From contig CAMNFS010000016.1 of the NCBI GenBank assembly GCA_946537255.1, forward strand, positions 1 through 37,680: DNA of 37,680 bases, written 5' to 3'. Of the stretch, positions 14,904 to 23,371 are shown one piece after another. The stretch is from an uncultured Erysipelotrichaceae bacterium (GTDB lineage: Bacteria; Bacillota_I; Bacilli_A; Erysipelotrichales; Erysipelotrichaceae). Every line of letters begins with the position of its first letter. Positions within the stretch are counted from its first letter, which is position 1. Made by a program: the position numbers and the translations under genes. The notes under the pieces were generated by a model that ran no database searches, was not told the origin of the DNA, and was given only the letters and a program-made list of their open reading frames with translations.

Positions 14904-16586
14904 ATGTATTTGGATGACTACAAAAGATGGCTGGAAGCTGACCTGATTGATGTTGACCTTCATACGGAGCTTCTGAACATCAAGGATGATGAGGAGGCCA
15001 TCAAGGAACGTTTTGCAGTGGCGCTCAAATTCGGCACTGCCGGTCTTCGCGGCACCCTCGGAGCAGGTACCAACCGGATGAATATCTGGGTTGTCCGTCA
15101 GGCAACTCAGGGAGTCGCGGACTGGGTTAAGACACAGGGCGGAACCCAGACTGTCGCAATCAGCTATGACAGCCGTCTCAAGGGCTGGAATTTCGCAAGA
15201 GATGCGGCCGGTGTTCTTGCGGCAAACGGAATTCATGTACGGATCTATGACGAACTGATGCCGGTTCCGGCACTCAGCTTCGCGACCAGATACTATAACT
15301 GCAATGCCGGCATCATGCTGACGGCAAGCCACAACCCGGCTGTCTACAACGGCTTCAAGGCCTATGGCCCGGATGGCTGCCAGATGACGGATGACGCGGC
15401 TGCGGTTGTCTATGACAGCATTCAGAAGACGGATGTCCTGACCGGTGCGAAGTACATGAGTTTTGCGGAAGGCGTGGAAAAGGGCCTGATTCGTTTTGTC
15501 GGCGAAGACTGCAAGAACGCATTATACAAGGCGATCGAATCCTATCAGGTACGTCCGGGACTGTGCCGGACGGCCGGACTCAAGCTTGTGTACTCTCCTC
15601 TCAACGGAACCGGTCTTGTGCCGGTAACCCGCGTACTCAAGGATATCGGAATTGAAGACATCACGATTGTTCCTGAACAGGAATATCCCAACGGCTACTT
15701 CACAACCTGCCCGTATCCGAACCCGGAAATCTTCGAGGCTCTTGAGAAAGGTCTGAATCTTGCCAAGGAAGTCGGTTCGGATCTGATGCTTGCGACGGAC
15801 CCTGACGCGGACCGTGTAGGTATCGCGATGAAGTGTCCGGACGGCAGCTATGAACTGGTCAGCGGAAACGAAATGGGTGTTCTTCTGCTCGACTACATCT
15901 GTGCCGGACGCATTGAAAAGGGAACCATGCCGAAGAACCCGGTAGCGGTCATGTCCATTGTCTCCACTCCGCTCGCGGACAAGGTTGCGGAGCACTATGG
16001 CGTTGAGCTGCGTCATGTTCTGACCGGATTCAAGTGGATCGGCGATCAGATCGCTCAGCTCGAGGCAGCCGGTGAAGTGGACCGCTTCATCTTCGGATTC
16101 GAAGAGAGCTATGGTTATCTGGCCGGACCGTATGTCCGTGACAAGGACGCAATCATCGGCTCGATGCTGATCTGTGAAATGGCGGCGTACTATCGCTCCA
16201 TCGGATCTTCCATCAAGCAGAGACTGGAAGAGATCTATCAGGAGTACGGCCGTTATCTGAACAAGGTTGACAGCTTTGAATTCCCGGGTCTTTCCGGAAT
16301 GGACAAGATGGCCGGAATCATGAACGGACTCCGTGAAAACGCTCCGACGGAATTTGCCGGCCGCAGAGTCGTCAAGGTCACCGATTACACCAAACCGGAA
16401 GAGACGGGTCTGCCGAAGGCAAATGTTCTGATCTACACGCTGGAAGACGGCGCGAGTGTTGTGGTAAGACCTTCCGGTACAGAACCGAAGATCAAGACCT
16501 ATTTCACAACCCTGGGCAAGGATCTTGCCGAGGCACAGAAGGAAAAGGACGAGCTCGCCGCGGCGTGCAAGCCGATTCTTTCCTGA
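14904..16586 (+). CDS. pgcA: Phosphoglucomutase (alpha-D-phosphohexomutase family)
   Basis: Interconverts glucose-6-phosphate and glucose-1-phosphate, feeding the glycogen genes downstream and the cell-wall precursor pool. The 560 residues match the Bacillus PgcA group. Phosphoserine loop T140-A-S142-H-N-P, Mg-binding loop D299-P-D-A-D303-R, sugar loop GFEESYGYL and phosphate-binding loop RPSGTEPK are all present. The start at 14904 is chosen because AAGGA (14891-14895) precedes it. An upstream in-frame ATG at 14838 lies before the ptsH terminator stem. No clear promoter is visible in the 33 bases after that terminator, so expression may depend on read-through from ptsH. Confidence 0.95.
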   Translation: MYLDDYKRWLEADLIDVDLHTELLNIKDDEEAIKERFAVALKFGTAGLRGTLGAGTNRMNIWVVRQATQGVADWVKTQGGTQTVAISYDSRLKGWNFARDAAGVLAANGIHVRIYDELMPVPALSFATRYYNCNAGIMLTASHNPAVYNGFKAYGPDGCQMTDDAAAVVYDSIQKTDVLTGAKYMSFAEGVEKGLIRFVGEDCKNALYKAIESYQVRPGLCRTAGLKLVYSPLNGTGLVPVTRVLKDIGIEDITIVPEQEYPNGYFTTCPYPNPEIFEALEKGLNLAKEVGSDLMLATDPDADRVGIAMKCPDGSYELVSGNEMGVLLLDYICAGRIEKGTMPKNPVAVMSIVSTPLADKVAEHYGVELRHVLTGFKWIGDQIAQLEAAGEVDRFIFGFEESYGYLAGPYVRDKDAIIGSMLICEMAAYYRSIGSSIKQRLEEIYQEYGRYLNKVDSFEFPGLSGMDKMAGIMNGLRENAPTEFAGRRVVKVTDYTKPEETGLPKANVLIYTLEDGASVVVRPSGTEPKIKTYFTTLGKDLAEAQKEKDELAAACKPILS

Positions 16587-16603
16587 ATCAGATGATTGAT
16601 TCA

Positions 16604-16636
16604 GAGGGTATGTCAGTTGACATACTCTCTTTTTTT
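16604..16636 (+). terminator. Intrinsic terminator of pgcA
   Basis: GAGGGTATGTC (16604-16614), loop AGTT and GACATACTCTC (16619-16629) form an 11-bp stem with one G-U pair, followed by seven T residues. A second small hairpin, TGAATCA/TGATTCA (16584-16603), starts at the stop codon just before it. Confidence 0.92.
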
Positions 16637-16638
16637 CG

Positions 16639-16667
16639 TTTTCAGATAAGCAGGATTGGAGTATTCT
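16639..16667 (+). promoter_or_regulatory. Tentative promoter of glgB
   Basis: TTTTCA (16639-16644), a 17-nt spacer and TATTCT (16662-16667), each matching four of six consensus bases. It is the best candidate between the pgcA terminator and glgB. Confidence 0.35.
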
Positions 16668-16680
16668 GTTAAGGTATTTT

Positions 16681-16697
16681 CCTGTTTTGCAAACAGG
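16681..16697 (+). repeat. 17-bp palindrome upstream of glgB, candidate operator
   Basis: CCTGTTT (16681-16687), TGC and AAACAGG (16691-16697) form a perfect inverted repeat 30 bases before the glgB start. It is not followed by T residues, so it is not a terminator. A dimeric repressor site or a leader hairpin are the likely readings; the palindrome lacks the CG centre of a cre box. Confidence 0.5.
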
Positions 16698-16726
16698 ATC
16701 TGGAAGATGCGGTATGGGGGACAGTC

Positions 16727-18586
16727 ATGGATCAGGAAAGACTGATAACGGAATTTCATCAGGGACAGTGCATTGAAGCCTGGCATCTGTTCGGGGCTCA
16801 TTTTTCGTATGAAGGAGCCCAGGGGGTACGCTTTACGGTTTACGCTCCGCATGCACGCAATGTCAGTGTGATCGGAAGCTTCAATGACTGGGATGATACA
16901 AAAGCGAGAATGGAGCGGACCGGGTTTTCCGGTGTGTGGTCGGTCTTTGTGCCGGGCGTCCGGCAGTGGGATTCCTACAAGTTCCGGATTGAGGATACCG
17001 GCGGGCATAAGATGGACAAATCGGATCCGTATGCCTTCTACAGTGAAACCCGTCCGGAAACCGCGTCCAAGGTGTTCAATCTGCATGATCTGCGCTGGGA
17101 TGACGGTGCCTGGATGGCAGAGAGGAGTGTTGGTTTTGAGAAACCGGTCTCGATCTATGAAGTGTATGCCGGCGGCTGGAAGAAGAATGGAAAGTATCCG
17201 TATACCTACCGCATGCTGGAGGAAAACCTGATTCCCTATGTGAAGGAACATGGCTTTACCCATATTGAGTTCATGCCATTGAATGAATATCCCTTTGACG
17301 GCAGCTGGGGCTATCAGGCCTCGGGTTACTACAGCGTCACCAGCCGCTATGGCAATCCGAGTGAATTCGCTTCGTTTGTCAATGCCTGCCACCGGCAGGG
17401 CATCGGCGTCATTATGGACATGGTTCCGGTTCACTTCGTCAAGGATGCCTTCGGCCTGCGCAAGTTTGACGGCCAGCCGCTCTATGAATACCGCCGGCCG
17501 CAGGATGCGGAAAGCCAGTGGGGTACTCTGAATTTTGATCTGTGGAATGAAGAGGTCCGTTCTTTTCTGATATCAGCGGCGATCTTCTGGTGCCGGATCT
17601 ATCATATCGACGGCATCCGCATGGATGCGGTTTCGAATATGATCTACTGGGGCGGAAACCGGGACCGCGGCACCAATGAAGGGGCGCTGAATTTCATCAA
17701 GCGCATGAACTATTATCTGAAAAAGGAATACCCGTCCGTGATGCTGATTGCGGAGGATTCCTCGGACTTTCCGAAAGTCACCGCCTCTACGCTGGATGGC
17801 GGACTCGGCTTTGACTATAAATGGGATCTTGGCTGGATGAATGACACCCTGAAGTACTATGAGACCGATCCGCTTTTCCGCGTCCATGATCATCACAGGC
17901 TCACTTTTTCGATGGCGTATTTCTACAGTGAGCGGTTTCTGATGCCCCTGAGTCATGATGAAAATGTGCATGGCAAGAAGACGGTGGTTGACCGGATGTG
18001 GGGGAACTATGATCAGAAGTTTGCCCAGGTGAAGAATCTGTATGCCTATATGTTTGCCCATCCGGGCAAGAAGCTGAACTTCATGGGCAATGAATTCGCG
18101 ACCTTCCGGGAATTTGATGAGAAGAAGGAACTGGACTGGTTTCTGCTGGAATACCCCGTTCATGACAGTTTTCTGCGTTTTTTCACCGACCTCAACCGCA
18201 TCTATGTTTCCCACAGTGCCCTGAGTGAAGGAGATTATGACTTCGGGGGCTTCCACTGGATCGATGCGGATAACGCCCGGCAGTCGGTCTTCTCGTTTTA
18301 CCGGGAGGGATCACAGGAATATCTGCTGTGTGTCATGAATCTCACCGGGGCAGGCTATGAGGAGTATGATGTGCCGGTTCCTGCCAAGGGTACCTGGATG
18401 GAGATCATGAACACCGAAAAGGATATTTATTCCGGATGCAATATGTGCAACTATGAACCGCTGCGTACGCGCAGCAGAAAGGAACCCGCGCGCTTTCCCC
18501 AGTTCATTACAATGCGTCTGGCTCCCTTTGCGGCAGTCTGGCTGACCTGTCCGAAGAAGAAAAAGAGAACGAACCGTTCCATGTGA
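16727..18586 (+). CDS. glgB: 1,4-alpha-glucan branching enzyme
   Basis: Makes alpha-1,6 branches in glycogen by cutting and transferring alpha-1,4 chains. The 619 residues form the short branching-enzyme layout: an N-terminal carbohydrate-binding fold (CBM48, about 18-110, with GSFNDWDD), a GH13 barrel, and a C-terminal all-beta domain. Catalytic residues are D300 (DGIRMDAV), E343 (LIAEDSSDFP) and D411 (LSHDENVHG). Motifs GSWGYQASGYY and DMVPVHFVKDAFGL are typical of the family. The C-terminus ends in a basic stretch (PKKKKRTNRSM). It is monocistronic, with a palindrome upstream and its own terminator. Confidence 0.96.
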   Translation: MDQERLITEFHQGQCIEAWHLFGAHFSYEGAQGVRFTVYAPHARNVSVIGSFNDWDDTKARMERTGFSGVWSVFVPGVRQWDSYKFRIEDTGGHKMDKSDPYAFYSETRPETASKVFNLHDLRWDDGAWMAERSVGFEKPVSIYEVYAGGWKKNGKYPYTYRMLEENLIPYVKEHGFTHIEFMPLNEYPFDGSWGYQASGYYSVTSRYGNPSEFASFVNACHRQGIGVIMDMVPVHFVKDAFGLRKFDGQPLYEYRRPQDAESQWGTLNFDLWNEEVRSFLISAAIFWCRIYHIDGIRMDAVSNMIYWGGNRDRGTNEGALNFIKRMNYYLKKEYPSVMLIAEDSSDFPKVTASTLDGGLGFDYKWDLGWMNDTLKYYETDPLFRVHDHHRLTFSMAYFYSERFLMPLSHDENVHGKKTVVDRMWGNYDQKFAQVKNLYAYMFAHPGKKLNFMGNEFATFREFDEKKELDWFLLEYPVHDSFLRFFTDLNRIYVSHSALSEGDYDFGGFHWIDADNARQSVFSFYREGSQEYLLCVMNLTGAGYEEYDVPVPAKGTWMEIMNTEKDIYSGCNMCNYEPLRTRSRKEPARFPQFITMRLAPFAAVWLTCPKKKKRTNRSM

Positions 18587-18615
18587 GGCGCAGGCAGCTG
18601 CGTCTCTTCTTTTTT
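18585..18615 (+). terminator. Intrinsic terminator of glgB
   Basis: GAGGCGCAG (18585-18593), loop GCAG and CTGCGTCTC (18598-18606) form a 9-bp stem with one G-U pair, followed by TTCTTTTTT. The stem overlaps the stop codon. Confidence 0.9.
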
Positions 18616-18645
18616 CGGAGGAAACCGGCGTTTTGGTATATTTCG

Positions 18646-18654
18646 TGATATACT
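18646..18654 (+). promoter_or_regulatory. Extended -10 promoter of glgP
   Basis: TGATATACT fits the extended -10 pattern (TGnTATACT), about 57 nt before the glgP start. No good -35 is seen at the expected distance. Confidence 0.5.
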
Positions 18655-18710
18655 TACGCAGTCAGAAACAAAAAAGGGGCTGTTTGATTTTATTGTGCGG
18701 AGGATAAAAG

Positions 18711-21113
18711 ATGTTCAGGAACAAACAGGAATTCAAGAAAGAGTTCACGCAGAAACTGATTGAATCATATGGAACCACCGTAGATGATACCCATCCGACT
18801 GAAAAATACATGGTGCTTGGTGAAATGGTAAGGGACTATGCGTCCGTTCACTGGAAAGACACCAAAGTTGCGATCCAGCATCAGAAAGCGAAGCAGGTAT
18901 ATTACTTTTCCATGGAGTTTCTGCTCGGACGTTCGCTGACCAGCAATCTGCAGAATCTCGGAATCTATGACATTGTTGTCAGCGGTCTCAAGGACCTTGG
19001 CATCAATTATGAAAATCTCGCGGCGATGGAGCGCGATGCCGGACTTGGCAACGGCGGTCTGGGACGTCTTGCGGCCTGTTTCATGGACAGTGCCGCGACC
19101 GAAAATCTCGCGGTCAACGGCAACTGCATCCGCTATCAGTGCGGTCTGTTCCGGCAGCTGATTGACGGAGAAGGGAACCAGGTTGAGGTGCCGGATATGT
19201 GGATGCGCATCGGCAACCCGTGGGAGGTAAGAAAGCCCAAGCATTCCGTAGACGTCAAGTTCTGGGGAAATGTGGAAGTCAACGGGGATGATCAGGGCAA
19301 TCTGCATTTCAATCACGTCAATGCCGAGCACATTCTCGCGGTGCCGTATGACATGCCGATGGTCGGGGCAAATACCAACATGACCAATACCCTGCGGCTG
19401 TGGTCCGCGGAAGCGGCAGACCGTTCACCGGCCTGGATGGATTATCGGAAATATCTGCAGGAGGTCAATGAGATCTGTCTCAATGTCTATCCGGATGACA
19501 GTACCGAGGAAGGAAAATACCTGCGTCTCAAGCAGCAGTACTTCTTTGTCAGCGCCGGTATTGACTCGATTGTAAAAGCGCATCTCAAGCAGTATGACAG
19601 CCTTGACAATCTGGGTGATGTGGTGGCGATTCAGCTCAATGACACCCATCCGGTTCTGGCAATCCCGGAACTCATGCGGGTGCTGATGGATGACTATGGC
19701 TATCAATGGGACAAGGCGCATGACATTGTCATGTCCGTAATGTCCTATACCAACCATACCGTCATGAGTGAAGCGCTTGAAAGATGGCCGGTAGAGTATG
19801 TGCAGAAGCTTCTGCCCAGAATCTACATGATCATTGATGAAATCAACGGCCGTTACGGACATTACATCTATGAGCGGTTCCCGAATGAATCCAATCTCTG
19901 GTATGATACCCGCATCATTGACAACGGCGTGATTCATATGGCCCGTCTTGCGGTCATCATGTCGCATACCGTCAACGGCGTCGCGGAAATCCATACCGGT
20001 CTGTTGAAGTCGGACCTCTTCCGGGAATACTATCGGATGTGGCCGGAGCGCTTCCAGAACAAGACCAACGGCATCACGCCGAGAAGATGGATGCTCTACA
20101 GCAACCCGCAGCTGCGGGCGATGCTCGATGAGACCATCGGCAAGGGCTATGAGAAGGATTTCGAAAAGATTATCAAACTGATGGATCATGTGGATGATCC
20201 GGAAGTTCAGAAACGGTTCCTGGAGGTCAAGCAGGAACGCAAGGAAATCCTGGCGTCCTATATCCGCCGGGCAACCGGAATTGAAGTGGATGTGAATTCC
20301 ATCTTTGATTCTCAGGCCAAGCGCCTGCATGCATACAAGCGTCAGCTTCTGAACATCATGCATGTCATCTATCTGTACCAGCGCATTCTCGACGATCCGA
20401 ATTTCCGGATCTATCCGCATACCTTCATCTTCGCGGCCAAGGCAGCGCCTTCCTATGTATTCGCCAAGAAGGTCATCAAACTGATCAACTGCGTCGCCCG
20501 GAAAGTCAACAATGATCCGGCGGTGAAGGGAATGATCAAGGTGGTCTTTCTGCCCAACTACAGCGTGACGATGTCGGAATCCCTGATGAACGGTTCGGAT
20601 GTCAGTGAACAGATCTCGACGGCTGGCAAGGAAGCAAGCGGTACCGGAAACATGAAATTCATGATGAACGGTGCCATTACCCTTGGAACTCTCGACGGGG
20701 CAACGGTTGAGATCGACCGTCTGGTCGGCCGGGACAACGATGTGATCTTCGGCCTGACGGTTCCGGAGCTGGATCATTTCCGCCAGTTCTACCGGGCAAT
20801 CGACTATGTCAACGGAGACGGCCGCATCCGCCGGGTCATGAATACGCTGATCGACGGAACATGGAACGGAAACAGCGATGATTTCCGTCCGATCTATGAT
20901 GAACTGATGATGAAGAATGACGAATACCTCGTCTTCGCGGACTTTGATTCCTATGTCAAGGCGCATGAGGAAATCGCGGCCAGATATCAGGACCGCTCTG
21001 CCTGGGCAAAGAGCTGTCTCATCAATATCGCCAAATCCGCATACTTCTCCAGTGACCGCACCATCCGTCAGTATGGTTCCGAAATCTGGAATATTAAGCC
21101 GATTGAACTGTGA
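18711..21113 (+). CDS. glgP: Glycogen/maltodextrin phosphorylase
   Basis: Pyridoxal-phosphate enzyme that releases glucose-1-phosphate from the non-reducing ends of glycogen or maltodextrins. The 800 residues align along the whole GT35 family. Markers are YFSMEFLLGRSL, GNGGLGRLAACF, QLNDTHP, NGITPRRW, RLHAYKRQLLN and the PLP-lysine segment EASGTGNMK (Lys649) followed by GTLDGATVEI. A GGAGG ribosome binding site precedes the ATG. It is flanked by terminators, so it is expressed separately from glgB and pulA. Sequence alone does not separate a glycogen from a maltodextrin preference; the neighbours favour glycogen. Confidence 0.96.
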   Translation: MFRNKQEFKKEFTQKLIESYGTTVDDTHPTEKYMVLGEMVRDYASVHWKDTKVAIQHQKAKQVYYFSMEFLLGRSLTSNLQNLGIYDIVVSGLKDLGINYENLAAMERDAGLGNGGLGRLAACFMDSAATENLAVNGNCIRYQCGLFRQLIDGEGNQVEVPDMWMRIGNPWEVRKPKHSVDVKFWGNVEVNGDDQGNLHFNHVNAEHILAVPYDMPMVGANTNMTNTLRLWSAEAADRSPAWMDYRKYLQEVNEICLNVYPDDSTEEGKYLRLKQQYFFVSAGIDSIVKAHLKQYDSLDNLGDVVAIQLNDTHPVLAIPELMRVLMDDYGYQWDKAHDIVMSVMSYTNHTVMSEALERWPVEYVQKLLPRIYMIIDEINGRYGHYIYERFPNESNLWYDTRIIDNGVIHMARLAVIMSHTVNGVAEIHTGLLKSDLFREYYRMWPERFQNKTNGITPRRWMLYSNPQLRAMLDETIGKGYEKDFEKIIKLMDHVDDPEVQKRFLEVKQERKEILASYIRRATGIEVDVNSIFDSQAKRLHAYKRQLLNIMHVIYLYQRILDDPNFRIYPHTFIFAAKAAPSYVFAKKVIKLINCVARKVNNDPAVKGMIKVVFLPNYSVTMSESLMNGSDVSEQISTAGKEASGTGNMKFMMNGAITLGTLDGATVEIDRLVGRDNDVIFGLTVPELDHFRQFYRAIDYVNGDGRIRRVMNTLIDGTWNGNSDDFRPIYDELMMKNDEYLVFADFDSYVKAHEEIAARYQDRSAWAKSCLINIAKSAYFSSDRTIRQYGSEIWNIKPIEL

Positions 21114-21126
21114 TCTGTGTTAAGAT

Positions 21127-21154
21127 AGGGGCGTTTTCTTACGTCCCTGTTTTT
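21127..21154 (+). terminator. Intrinsic terminator of glgP
   Basis: AGGGGCGT (21127-21134) pairs with ACGTCCCT (21141-21148) with one G-U pair, followed by GTTTTTT. The next gene starts only 24 bases later with no visible promoter, so partial read-through may drive pulA. Confidence 0.75.
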
Positions 21155-21177
21155 CTGAGGGCTCTGGGGGTATTTTT

Positions 21178-23319
21178 ATGGCATCAATGGAAGCGTTTCT
21201 GGACGATTACGGCAAAGTCCAGGTATATGTGTCCCGGAATTTCTTCAACGGGCATACCAGCGGATTCTATCTGACTTCGGAGGAAGGCACCTGCAGTGAC
21301 TGTGTCATCCGCGGGGTGGAGGATCATGAACGGGAAATCCGGTATAACCTGACAATTCCGGCTGATTTCCGGTTCGGATCAATCTACATGCTTCACGAAG
21401 CGCACGGTCAGGCTGTGCAGCTGAAAATCCGGCACATCGTCCGCACCGCGGAGTTTGACCGGCAGTTCACCTATCATGGCGATGATCTTGGCGCGAGATA
21501 TCACAGCAGCTATACGGATTTTGCCCTGTGGGCTCCGACTGCGATTCATGTCTATGTACGCCTGATCGATCATCGGCGGCGCACGGTTCTCTGCGCGATG
21601 ACCCGGGGAGAAAAAGGGGTCTTCCGGACCAGAGTGCAGGGGGATCTGAAACATTATCTTTATGTATATCTGATTGAACGGGACGGCATCACCGTTGAAA
21701 GCATTGATCCGTACGGTCTTTCCTCAGATGCCAACTGCCGTCATTCGGCAGTGATTGACACCTCTGTCATCGAGGAGATTCCGATCCGGGATGTCTCCCC
21801 GGTCATGAACAGTTCCGCTGACGCGGTGATCTATGAATGTTCCGTGCGGGACATGACCAGTTCCCCGGAAACCGGCACCAGCACCAACGGAACCTTCGCG
21901 GCGCTGTGTGAACATGGTACGAGCTGGAAGAGTCATCCGACGGGACTTGACTATCTGGCGAGTCTTGGCGCGACGCATATTCAGCTTCAGCCGGTCATGG
22001 ACTTCTTTACCGTGGATGAGCAGCATCCGGAACGGAACTATAACTGGGGCTATGATCCCTGTCAGTTCTTTACCCTCGAGGGCAGTTATTCAACAGACGC
22101 GATGGATCCGTATGACCGGATGAAATCGTTCCGGCGCTTGGTTGCCGCATTCCATGAATCCGGCCTGAGGGTTACGCTCGATGTGGTGTTCAACCACATG
22201 TATGATGTCAGCCAGTCTTCTTTCGATAAGGTGGTGCCGTATTACTACTACCGCTATACCGACAACGGATGGCTGAGCAACGGCAGCTATTGCGGCAATG
22301 ATCTCGACAGCATGCGGCCGATGGTGCGCAAGCTGTATATCGATGTCATCCGTCTTTACATGAATCTGTATCACGTGGATGGATTCCGGTTTGATCTGAT
22401 GGGAATTCTCGATGTCGATACGATGAACGAAATCTACCGTGCCGCCCGTTCCATCAAGCCGGATGTGCTGATCTATGGGGAAGGATGGGACATGCCGACG
22501 GCGCTGAGTGAAGATCTCAAGGCGAGAATCTACAATCAGCACCGGATGCCGGGCATCGCGCACTTCAACGATACCTTCCGGGATGTTGCCAAGGGACCCA
22601 CCAGTGATGACAGCAAGTATGTCAAGGGCTATCTTACCGGCAATCTTGGAATGGCGTTTGACATGTGCGGCGTCCTCAGCGGCAATACCATGAAGGATCC
22701 GTACTTCCGCCGCTTTGACAATCCGATTCAGAGCATCAACGGACTTGAGACCCATGACAACATGACCGTCTGGGACAAGATGCATGCATGCTGCTCGGAA
22801 GAACCGCGGGAAATCCGGCTCATGCGTCAGAAACTGATGATCGCCGCGACCATGGTGGCGCAGGGTATTCCGTTCCTGCACGCCGGCATGGAGTTCTGCG
22901 GCACCAAGTATGACAACACGAATTCCTACGATGCCGGAGACAGCATCAACCAGATGAACTGGGACAGAATGATTCTCAATCTCGATGTTGTTGCCTATAC
23001 AAGAAAAATGATCGCTCTGCGCCGGGCATGGAAGGCCTTTCGTCTGGATAATGGCGCGCAGGTGGAAAAACAGGTACATTTCTCCATCGGTGAGGGATCC
23101 ACGGTGCTGTATGATATCGACTGCCGGGATGCAGTGCGGCATTCCGACGGCGTGCGGGTGATTTTCAATCCTTCCCGGGATGAACGTTACTTCCATTTTG
23201 AGCGGGAGTGGTCGATCATCGCTGATGAAAACGGGAATCCCCAGCCAGGCAAGCGGGCCGAGATTCATATCGGACCGTGTTCCTGTATTGTTTTGTCCAG
23301 AGAACTTGAGGCGGACTGA
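21178..23319 (+). CDS. pulA: Type I pullulanase (glycogen-debranching enzyme)
   Basis: Hydrolyses alpha-1,6 branch points in glycogen limit dextrins or pullulan. The 713-residue protein has no signal peptide, so it acts in the cytoplasm with GlgP. After an N-terminal beta domain (about 1-95) comes a CBM48-like domain (about 110-205, ALWAPTAIHVYVRL) and a GH13 barrel. The type I pullulanase signature Y288-NWGYDP is intact. Catalytic residues are D406 (GFRFDLMG), E435 (IYGEGWD) and D527 (ETHDNMTVWD). It ends with a C-terminal beta domain. A GGGGGT ribosome binding site (21166-21171) precedes the ATG. It fills the debranching role otherwise held by glgX, which is absent here. Confidence 0.95.
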   Translation: MASMEAFLDDYGKVQVYVSRNFFNGHTSGFYLTSEEGTCSDCVIRGVEDHEREIRYNLTIPADFRFGSIYMLHEAHGQAVQLKIRHIVRTAEFDRQFTYHGDDLGARYHSSYTDFALWAPTAIHVYVRLIDHRRRTVLCAMTRGEKGVFRTRVQGDLKHYLYVYLIERDGITVESIDPYGLSSDANCRHSAVIDTSVIEEIPIRDVSPVMNSSADAVIYECSVRDMTSSPETGTSTNGTFAALCEHGTSWKSHPTGLDYLASLGATHIQLQPVMDFFTVDEQHPERNYNWGYDPCQFFTLEGSYSTDAMDPYDRMKSFRRLVAAFHESGLRVTLDVVFNHMYDVSQSSFDKVVPYYYYRYTDNGWLSNGSYCGNDLDSMRPMVRKLYIDVIRLYMNLYHVDGFRFDLMGILDVDTMNEIYRAARSIKPDVLIYGEGWDMPTALSEDLKARIYNQHRMPGIAHFNDTFRDVAKGPTSDDSKYVKGYLTGNLGMAFDMCGVLSGNTMKDPYFRRFDNPIQSINGLETHDNMTVWDKMHACCSEEPREIRLMRQKLMIAATMVAQGIPFLHAGMEFCGTKYDNTNSYDAGDSINQMNWDRMILNLDVVAYTRKMIALRRAWKAFRLDNGAQVEKQVHFSIGEGSTVLYDIDCRDAVRHSDGVRVIFNPSRDERYFHFEREWSIIADENGNPQPGKRAEIHIGPCSCIVLSRELEAD

Positions 23320-23333
23320 TGTCTGCCTTTTTT
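23309..23333 (+). terminator. Intrinsic terminator of pulA
   Basis: AGGCGGAC (23309-23316), loop TGAT and GTCTGCCT (23321-23328) form an 8-bp stem with one G-U pair, followed by further T residues. The stem begins within the last codons of pulA. Confidence 0.85.
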
Positions 23334-23337
23334 CTTC

Positions 23338-23346
23338 TGTTATAAT
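23338..23346 (+). promoter_or_regulatory. Extended -10 promoter of the DUF885-lipoprotein-ung-folC operon
   Basis: TGTTATAAT is a perfect extended -10, directly after the pulA terminator and 25 nt before the coding start. No clear -35. Confidence 0.65.
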
Positions 23347-23371
23347 TGAAACCTGTAAAGGAGGACTGGCT

